From Clostridia bacterium (GTDB taxonomy: Bacteria > Bacillota_A > Clostridia > Lachnospirales > Cellulosilyticaceae), in contig JARBTY010000162.1 in NCBI GenBank assembly GCA_029239935.1, positions 1-7,048 on the forward strand: DNA of 7,048 nt, written 5' to 3'. The position numbers were made by a program, and so were the translations under genes. Positions 1-5,983 of this stretch are shown here, piece by piece. The notes below the pieces were generated by a model. It worked only from the letters and a program-made list of their open reading frames with translations. It searched no databases and was not told where the DNA came from. Numbering within the stretch: the stretch's first letter is position 1; the number at the start of each line of letters is the position of its first letter.

Positions 1-1100
1 CCTATCGTATCTGTCATAGGAACGAGTTCTTCAGGTTTTTCACTGTCCAGCGCCTGATTGATTTGCTCTTTTAGATAATATTGGCCTTCATCAGCTTCTT
101 TTTGCTCCCAGAGACAGGCTATCCTTGTTTTCCCTTCAGCAGTACGCAGCACTTGATTGGTATAGTCCACCCCAGATACCCCGATTATGCCTATATAAAC
201 CCCTGCCCCTTTAAAGGGAAGCTCTTTGGGTACGATGCTATAAGACTTTTCTAAGTCTATCAATTGTTTTTCGAGAGGTGCATAACTTAGAATAGGCATT
301 TGATATTGAGCGGTTACAAAGGGTCTCAGAGCTTCTGTCTGATTGTCAAATATACTCTTAGGACCGTATAGCATAGTATAGGTATCACATAGATTGATTG
401 TGTTTATCCCTAAATCAGTATAATATTGGGTGGGTTTATTGTTTCCCCAGTTGAGCAGTACATAGATCCTTTGCTCCCGGCTGATTGTTCTATAAAAAAT
501 ATCTCTATAAAGCGATGTCCCCTGTCTTAATGCCCTATCCTCCAAGCTCTTTCTTATTCTGAGTTCTCCATTAACTGTCTTTAAATTTTCTTTTATGATT
601 CTATGAACCAACTGTTTTTCTTGATGCCACTTATTGGTCCAGTTCAATCGTTCATAAACAACCAGGTTTTTGTGTAATACTTTGGCTTTTTCAGTTAGAT
701 ATCTGATGCAGCTTATATACTCTGTTGCTGTTATCTGCCTACTTGCGGCATAACACTTGATACAACTTATGGCATTAACTGCCCCTTCTTCTCTGCTCTG
801 CTCCAATATGCCGGTTTTTATATTATAAGAGATACCTACTGGGTGATGCGGCGAGTAGCTGCCAATAAAAGCTGTCAGGCTGCGTGCTTCTTTTGTGTTT
901 TCTGCCCTTATCAATTCGCCGCAGCTTTCAAGCTCTATATCAAAATCCGGTTCTATACGAAGAACCATTTTACTCAGCCAAATTAAGTACTGTTTTTCTA
1001 TTTCTATCACGCGATGATAAGCAGTCAATTCTCCTATAAATATACTATATTTACCTAGATACTTTTCGGCTACTTCATCATACTCAACAATGACTTTCAT
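1..1100 (-). CDS. Pseudo-subtilase (S8 family, Csp-like), copy 4 of the array; 5' part only
   Basis: This is an open frame of 366 complete codons running off the left window edge, so the C-terminal half is not seen. The ATG at 1098-1100 has a ribosome site 5 bases upstream, and the first residues (MKVIVEYDE) match the starts of the two complete copies. Residues 1-53 form a prodomain-like segment ending RIEPDF. Residues 60-195 are a shortened version of the extra N-terminal domain, about 50 residues shorter than in the neighbours. A second prodomain-like segment lies at about 197-270 and ends QYQMPILSY. The subtilase core starts near 298. In the Asp loop (GVSGVDYTN), Val308 takes the place of the catalytic Asp of the usual D-[ST]-G motif. 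The window stops at Gly367, just before the position of the catalytic His, so loss of His and Ser is not shown for this copy. No signal peptide or membrane segment is visible. It is last of the visible genes and starts 11 bases after the previous stop. Family assignment is strong; the cellular role is unknown. Confidence 0.88.
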   Translation of the reverse strand, partial: MKVIVEYDEVAEKYLGKYSIFIGELTAYHRVIEIEKQYLIWLSKMVLRIEPDFDIELESCGELIRAENTKEARSLTAFIGSYSPHHPVGISYNIKTGILEQSREEGAVNAISCIKCYAASRQITATEYISCIRYLTEKAKVLHKNLVVYERLNWTNKWHQEKQLVHRIIKENLKTVNGELRIRKSLEDRALRQGTSLYRDIFYRTISREQRIYVLLNWGNNKPTQYYTDLGINTINLCDTYTMLYGPKSIFDNQTEALRPFVTAQYQMPILSYAPLEKQLIDLEKSYSIVPKELPFKGAGVYIGIIGVSGVDYTNQVLRTAEGKTRIACLWEQKEADEGQYYLKEQINQALDSEKPEELVPMTDTI

Positions 1101-1105
1101 AGTTT

Positions 1106-1110
1106 CCCCC
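1106..1110 (-). promoter_or_regulatory. Shine-Dalgarno-like site of copy 4 (GGGGG)
   Basis: The minus strand reads TAA-A-GGGGG-AAACT-ATG. A G-run replaces the GGAGG of the preceding junction. It can still pair with the 16S rRNA tail through one G-U wobble, so initiation may be somewhat weaker. The AAGGGGG stretch touches the stop codon region of copy 3. Confidence 0.7.
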
Positions 1111-1111
1111 T

Positions 1112-3532
1112 TTATACCAATGATGATTTGGCAAGTAGCCTTTGAAGTGCACTGATTTCGAATATGCCGTAACCTTGGCTAGGGTTTGGGTACTCCACTC
1201 CTGAAAATTGTTTGATTTCATCTAAAATAATGCGGTTCATAACCAATGTATTTGGAAAAGGAAAAACCTCTTCTTCTATAAATTTCTGATAGAGCACTGC
1301 AATAGCCCCTGTCATCATGCCAGCAGCAGCCAGTGTATTGGTTAAGCTGATCCATTGCCCCTGTTTACAAGGCGCTATAATCCCTGCTGAATGAACTAAA
1401 AACAATGGCTGTACCTCTCCATCCCAGCTATATCCTCTTCCTGATGACCTTAGTACAATCATATTATCTCTGTCATAACCTCCTACAGTCATCATATGGT
1501 TGATACTTGCAGTAGACCCCACTGTCGTAAAGGCCTCAGAAGGATTAAGTTTTACATGGTTATTAATTTCCTGCTGAGAAATCCACATTTTGATGTTGTT
1601 ATCTACCCCTGGTTCAAGTTCAATCTCTAGGCGCCATCCACCCTCTCTGGGATTATTAATTCTAAACAACATTTCTCTTGTGCCATTGGAGAAATTAATC
1701 CGTTCTCCATTACTATAAATCGTTGTACCTCCAGCAATATTGGTAATTCCTGGACTTTTTAAATGAATTGCTTCTGCCGATGTGGCTTGCGGAGGATACA
1801 GCGTAGCTCTTCTGATAGTTGAAAAGTTTTGATAAATAACACCTACTACATTTTGATTAGGTGCTTCTACTACAATATTAACAACCTGTACACCCTCCGG
1901 TCTGCCTGTAATACTGTAATGATGTTCTTTATCCGCCTCATCCCCTACTGGTAATACAAGAGTAAGGTACGGCCATTCTGCCATTCCAAGCATGACTTGA
2001 CTTAAGGTGAAAGATCCATCATGGGCATCAATATTGCCGTTAAAGGGCATACATAACACCAGTGGTTTTTGGTTTTGATTGGCAAATGAGATGAGTTTGA
2101 TCATCCCAATAAGCGCATCTGCCATCAGTACAGCATTTTCACTGGGCATCCCACCATATATTTTTTGCAGTGACTCCGGTGCCCTATTAATCTTGGCCAC
2201 TAAAAACTCTGCTTCTGTTGCAACACCTCTATAGGCCTCTTCTATACTTAGACCTCCAGCTATCCCTAGTAGCGGTGTTGTGAGTCCTTGAAAATCGCTG
2301 ATAGGAATCTGTTCTGTAGGGTTATCGGTTGCCAGTGCTGCATTGATTTGTTCCTTCAGATAATAAGTTCCCTCATCTCCTTCTTTTTGTTCCCATATAC
2401 AAGCAATTCTGCTGCCTCCGTCTTCACTACGGAGTACATTATTGGTATAATCTACGCCATCAACCCCTACAATACCTATATAGATGCCTCTTCCCTTGTG
2501 CGAGAGATCTGGTTGTGTCAAGCTAACAGGTCCTGTTCTTTGGATGAACTTTTCATTACAGAGCTGATAACTCAAAATAGGCATATGATATTGGGGTGTT
2601 ATCTGCATTTTTAATACTTCTTCATATTGGTTAAACAAACGTTTTTCTGCATATAACATGCTATAGTCGTCAATCAATCTGATGGCTTGTATCCCAAGTT
2701 CTTCATAGTATGCTGGTTTTCTATAGTTTCCAGAATTCAGAAATACATAGATTTTCTCGTTTTCTGGGATAGTGCCATAAAATACATCTTCATATAACAT
2801 GCCATTTTTTCTTATATGTTTATAAATCTTTTTAAATCTTGAGGTTTCTCTGGATACATGCAAAAAAGGAAGTGCTCTTTTTAAAGCCTCCTTTGGAGAA
2901 TCTTCTAAATAGATGACATGATTCGCATAACATTCAAAGGGCCGTTTCAGAGGTGTGTAATATTTACAGATAGACCGCTTGTTGGCTCTTACAATAAGCA
3001 CACCGTCCATTTTTTCTAGATAAGCATTAGCAATTTTATAAGCTAAAGCCCTATATCTATAAGTTTCATTGGGCACATGTAAACTCCCATAGATGATGAT
3101 AGGTTTTTGATGCTCCGAAGCTAAAGTTGACAAATAGTGCACACATTTAATATAGTCTCCAGCTGTTATGGTATTACTCTCACTATAGCAGCTTATATAA
3201 CGCATCTCTGCTCCACGGCCTTTCAAACCCGCCATTTTAAAAGTATGGGTTGAAATATTATAGTATGCATCTGCCGGCCGCCTCTCTCCTTTTGCCCCTA
3301 TAAAGCCAAAGATTACCTCACAATCTTGTAGGAGCTGCTCATCTATCCATTCTTCCTCACATAATTCCATCGTAAAATTTGGTTCTATATAGTCTACAAT
3401 TCCGCTCAGCCATTGCAAGTACTTTTCTTCTATCTCTAAAAGACTGCACTTCAAATCTAAAGCTTCTGCCTGTGAAGTATACTGTGTGAGGTAGCCGTTA
3501 TTTTTTTGATTGCACTCAACAATGACTTGCAT
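1112..3532 (-). CDS. Pseudo-subtilase (S8 family, Csp-like) with extra N-terminal domain, copy 3; complete, 806 aa
   Basis: This is a complete gene. Its ATG lies 5 bases after GGAGG, and there is no signal peptide, so a cytoplasmic or spore-interior location is likely. Residues 1-53 are prodomain-like (ending YIEPNF). Residues 60-250 are an extra domain that may be an eroded subtilase. Residues about 250-322 are a second prodomain-like segment. The S8 core spans about 346-545 and 662-806, interrupted by a beta-rich insert (about 546-661) like the jelly-roll of CspB. Conserved scaffold motifs include GIAGG at 423-427, TEAEFLVAKI at 439-448, SGRGYSW at 697-703 and NPSQGYGIF at 783-791. The catalytic sites are gone: Val357 for Asp, Leu417 for His, Leu734 for Ser, and Asp531 for the oxyanion Asn. 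The PDLVAPG motif that normally precedes the Ser loop is also unrecognisable (QPLFLVHSAG). Proteolysis and self-processing are therefore not expected. A binding, sensing or scaffold role like that of CspC/CspA is inferred from the family, not shown here. Confidence 0.92.
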   Translation of the reverse strand: MQVIVECNQKNNGYLTQYTSQAEALDLKCSLLEIEEKYLQWLSGIVDYIEPNFTMELCEEEWIDEQLLQDCEVIFGFIGAKGERRPADAYYNISTHTFKMAGLKGRGAEMRYISCYSESNTITAGDYIKCVHYLSTLASEHQKPIIIYGSLHVPNETYRYRALAYKIANAYLEKMDGVLIVRANKRSICKYYTPLKRPFECYANHVIYLEDSPKEALKRALPFLHVSRETSRFKKIYKHIRKNGMLYEDVFYGTIPENEKIYVFLNSGNYRKPAYYEELGIQAIRLIDDYSMLYAEKRLFNQYEEVLKMQITPQYHMPILSYQLCNEKFIQRTGPVSLTQPDLSHKGRGIYIGIVGVDGVDYTNNVLRSEDGGSRIACIWEQKEGDEGTYYLKEQINAALATDNPTEQIPISDFQGLTTPLLGIAGGLSIEEAYRGVATEAEFLVAKINRAPESLQKIYGGMPSENAVLMADALIGMIKLISFANQNQKPLVLCMPFNGNIDAHDGSFTLSQVMLGMAEWPYLTLVLPVGDEADKEHHYSITGRPEGVQVVNIVVEAPNQNVVGVIYQNFSTIRRATLYPPQATSAEAIHLKSPGITNIAGGTTIYSNGERINFSNGTREMLFRINNPREGGWRLEIELEPGVDNNIKMWISQQEINNHVKLNPSEAFTTVGSTASINHMMTVGGYDRDNMIVLRSSGRGYSWDGEVQPLFLVHSAGIIAPCKQGQWISLTNTLAAAGMMTGAIAVLYQKFIEEEVFPFPNTLVMNRIILDEIKQFSGVEYPNPSQGYGIFEISALQRLLAKSSLV

Positions 3533-3537
3533 ATTTG

Positions 3538-3542
3538 CCTCC
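3538..3542 (-). promoter_or_regulatory. Shine-Dalgarno site of copy 3 (GGAGG)
   Basis: The minus strand reads TAA-GGAGG-CAAAT-ATG. The stop codon of copy 2 directly abuts a perfect Shine-Dalgarno core, with a 5-base spacer to the ATG of copy 3. Such tight packing favours translational coupling and a matched level of the two proteins. Confidence 0.9.
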
Positions 3543-5966
3543 TTATAAAACGAAAAATGTGGCTAATAGGGGCTCAAGAGACTCTCTAACAAAAATGCCA
3601 TAGCCTTGACTTGGATTAGGGTACTCAACCCCCTCAAATTGTCTGAGATCTCCCAGTAAAATACTATCCATTACGAGCGTATTAGGCAAAGGGAACATGC
3701 CTTCCTTTATAAACTTACTATACAGCGTTGCAGCCACCCCAGCCATAATACTTGTAGCCGGCAGCGTGCCTGTTATACTTACCCATCTGTCCTTCTTATA
3801 AGGCCCTATAATATTATTGGCATCTGTTACTAACCTTGGTCTCACTTGATTATTCCAGCTAAATCCTCTCCCAGAACTTCTGATAACCACCATGCTTTCC
3901 CTATTGTACGCACCTGTACCGATAATCCCGATACAAGCTGTTGAACCCACCGTTTTAAGTGGATTAAAAGGATTAAGCGTAATGTAGGGGTTTAATTCCT
4001 GTTGCGAAATCCATATATCAATCAGACTCTCTACCGTTGGATCAAGCTCCATCTGAAGCTTCCATTCTCCTGTCTGGGGATTGTTAATTCTAAAAAGCAT
4101 CTGAAGTGTCCCATTTGAAAAGTTAATATGGGTACCGCTGCTATACACCTCTGCCCCTTGCCCAAGTCTTGTCACCGTTGAATTTTTTAAGTCCACAGAC
4201 TCTATCTGAATATCCGATGGAGTCTCCAGTCTAATACCTTTAATGGTGGATACTTTTTGACAAATAATACCTACTACATTTTGGCTGCTTCTATCTACTT
4301 TAATTCCTATAGTATTGACTTCGCTTTGCTTACCCGAAATAGTAGCATGATGCATTTTGTCTGCTTCTTCTCCCGCAGGCACTACTACCGTGATCCCTGG
4401 CCTCTCCCCGATATACTCTACAACATTGTTGAGTATAAAGGTGCCGTCATGGGTATCAATATTACTGTTATAAGGAATGCAAAATACAATAGGACGCCTA
4501 TTGGCTGTTGCAAACCTTCTAAGTTTTACAAATCCAATCAAAATATCGGGCATCAAAACCGCCCTTTCACTCGGTACCCCTCCATAAATCTCCTGCATGA
4601 CTCTCGGCGCTGGATTAATTTTGGCTACCAAAAATTCTGCCTCTGTCGCTATGCCTCTATAACTCTTGTTAGTGCTTTTTCCTCCAGCAATACCTAACAA
4701 CGCAGTCGTTATACCGCTATTTTCCGAAATAGGCACCATCCCACTAGGATCGTCACTTATAAGCGCTTCATCAATCTCTTCTCTATAATAAAATCTTCCT
4801 TCTCCCGCTTCTCCTTGCTCCCAAATACAAGCTATTCTAGTTTTGCCCTCCGGCGTTCGAAGCACCTCATTGGTGTAGTCTACCCCATCAATACCTACTA
4901 GCCCTATATATACCCCTTCCCCTTTATAAGCAAGTTCTTCTGTCACAAGCTCATAAGCCTCCGGTTTGCTGACTTCATTACCACTGTACAGTCCCGCACT
5001 TAAGACAGGCATTTGATATTGAGGCGTTACCTCACTTTTTAGCACCTCACTATGGGTATCAAATACATTTCTCGGGGCATACAGGACCCTATAGTCTTCT
5101 GCTACATCAACAGCCGTTATGCCCATATCCGCATAATATTGTACTGATTTGTATGATCCGTAGCTAGGAACGACATAGATCATTTGCTCAGGTGGGATGC
5201 TTTGATAGAACGCATCATTATAAAGCGGCGTCTGCCGATTAAAGGCTTCGTGTAAATCTTTCATTTTAAAACTGTTCTGTGATTTATCCCAAAAGCTCAA
5301 GACTTTTTGAACAGTTCTGTCTAAATCTATTTCCTCATAGAGTATATGGTTGTGATAAACTTCAAAGGCTTCCTTAGATGGCCTGTAATATTTCCCAGCC
5401 TCATTATCAGAAGTTCTTGTTATAAGTACACCGTTCATTTCCTTAACATATTGGCTGATAATCTTATAGGTCAATGCTCTATACCTATACTTTTCATCCG
5501 GAACCTCTATATCCCCATAGATTATAATAGGACTATGCCACTGTCTGCTTTTCTCTTTTAAATAATGGATGCATCTCATATAGTCGATAGCCCCCATCTT
5601 GTCTTCTTCACTGTAACAATGCATGGATTTGATACCACTTTCCGAAAAATGGGACGCATTTTTTTCAAGCATTTGTCTTTTTATATTATAATAGGCATCT
5701 ACTTTTACTGTGGTCTTTTTACCTCCGATATAAACGAAAATCACCGGTAGTGTCTTTTCTAATAAAAACCCATCATTTTTTAGGATCTGGCTGCGTAAAA
5801 GTATTTCAAAATCAGGTTCTGCGTGTTTTACCAGTTCTCTAAGCCATGCCATATGTTTTTCCTGTATTTCTAGAATACTGTGATCTAAACTAAGCTTCTG
5901 AATATGGGTAGTATATTGTCTGAAATAGCTGCTATTTTTTTTATCATGCTCTAAAATAACTTTCAT
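3543..5966 (-). CDS. Pseudo-subtilase (S8 family, Csp-like) with extra N-terminal domain, copy 2; complete, 807 aa
   Basis: This is a complete gene starting at an ATG 6 bases after AGGAG, colinear with copy 3 and by eye about half identical to it in the core. Segments are a prodomain-like start (1-53, ending HAEPDF), an extra domain (about 60-253), a second prodomain-like part (about 253-324), an S8 core (about 348-548 and 664-807) and a jelly-roll-like insert between the core halves. Catalytic positions are Ile359 for Asp (loop GIDGVDYTN), Ile419 for His (SGITTALLG), Leu735 for Ser (GTLPATSIMAG) and Glu533 for the oxyanion Asn (PAGEEADKMHH). The Gly-Thr before the lost Ser and the SGRGFSW and NPSQGYGIF motifs remain. 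The extra domain holds SDNEAGKYY at 186-194. This resembles the canonical GNEAGR-HHY oxyanion segment of active relatives better than the protein's own main domain does. There is no signal peptide. The stop codon abuts the next gene's ribosome site, which favours coupled translation. A non-catalytic role is inferred. Confidence 0.92.
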   Translation of the reverse strand: MKVILEHDKKNSSYFRQYTTHIQKLSLDHSILEIQEKHMAWLRELVKHAEPDFEILLRSQILKNDGFLLEKTLPVIFVYIGGKKTTVKVDAYYNIKRQMLEKNASHFSESGIKSMHCYSEEDKMGAIDYMRCIHYLKEKSRQWHSPIIIYGDIEVPDEKYRYRALTYKIISQYVKEMNGVLITRTSDNEAGKYYRPSKEAFEVYHNHILYEEIDLDRTVQKVLSFWDKSQNSFKMKDLHEAFNRQTPLYNDAFYQSIPPEQMIYVVPSYGSYKSVQYYADMGITAVDVAEDYRVLYAPRNVFDTHSEVLKSEVTPQYQMPVLSAGLYSGNEVSKPEAYELVTEELAYKGEGVYIGLVGIDGVDYTNEVLRTPEGKTRIACIWEQGEAGEGRFYYREEIDEALISDDPSGMVPISENSGITTALLGIAGGKSTNKSYRGIATEAEFLVAKINPAPRVMQEIYGGVPSERAVLMPDILIGFVKLRRFATANRRPIVFCIPYNSNIDTHDGTFILNNVVEYIGERPGITVVVPAGEEADKMHHATISGKQSEVNTIGIKVDRSSQNVVGIICQKVSTIKGIRLETPSDIQIESVDLKNSTVTRLGQGAEVYSSGTHINFSNGTLQMLFRINNPQTGEWKLQMELDPTVESLIDIWISQQELNPYITLNPFNPLKTVGSTACIGIIGTGAYNRESMVVIRSSGRGFSWNNQVRPRLVTDANNIIGPYKKDRWVSITGTLPATSIMAGVAATLYSKFIKEGMFPLPNTLVMDSILLGDLRQFEGVEYPNPSQGYGIFVRESLEPLLATFFVL

Positions 5967-5972
5967 AAAACA

Positions 5973-5977
5973 CTCCT
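5973..5977 (-). promoter_or_regulatory. Shine-Dalgarno site of copy 2 (AGGAG)
   Basis: On the minus strand AGGAG is followed by a 6-base spacer and the ATG at 5966-5964. It lies within the 17-base gap after the stop codon of copy 1. It fixes the start of copy 2 and suggests independent initiation within one transcript. Confidence 0.85.
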
Positions 5978-5983
5978 TATCTT

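Noticed and set aside
2288..2614. Plus-strand ORF of 108 codons
   Set aside because: It lies wholly opposite the subtilase core of copy 3, has no clear ribosome site or family resemblance, and its low-complexity composition is that of an antisense shadow.
4257..4697. Plus-strand ORF of 146 codons
   Set aside because: It is antisense to conserved core codons of copy 2; the reading frame is explained by codon bias on the minus strand and the product resembles nothing.
4881..4895. Asp360 in GIDGVDYTN (and Asp358 of copy 3) as the catalytic Asp
   Set aside because: In ungapped alignment to D-[ST]-G-[IV]-D-Y it occupies the Ser/Thr position, one residue too late. Copy 4 reads VSG there, supporting Val/Ile as the replaced Asp. 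Only a one-residue loop shift would rescue it.
5346..5750. Two short plus-strand ORFs (71 and 61 codons)
   Set aside because: Both are opposite the N-terminal domain of copy 2 and show no sign of coding on their own.
5967..5983. Promoter or terminator between copies
   Set aside because: The gaps of 10-17 bases are too short and hold only the ribosome sites; no stem-loop with a T-run is present.
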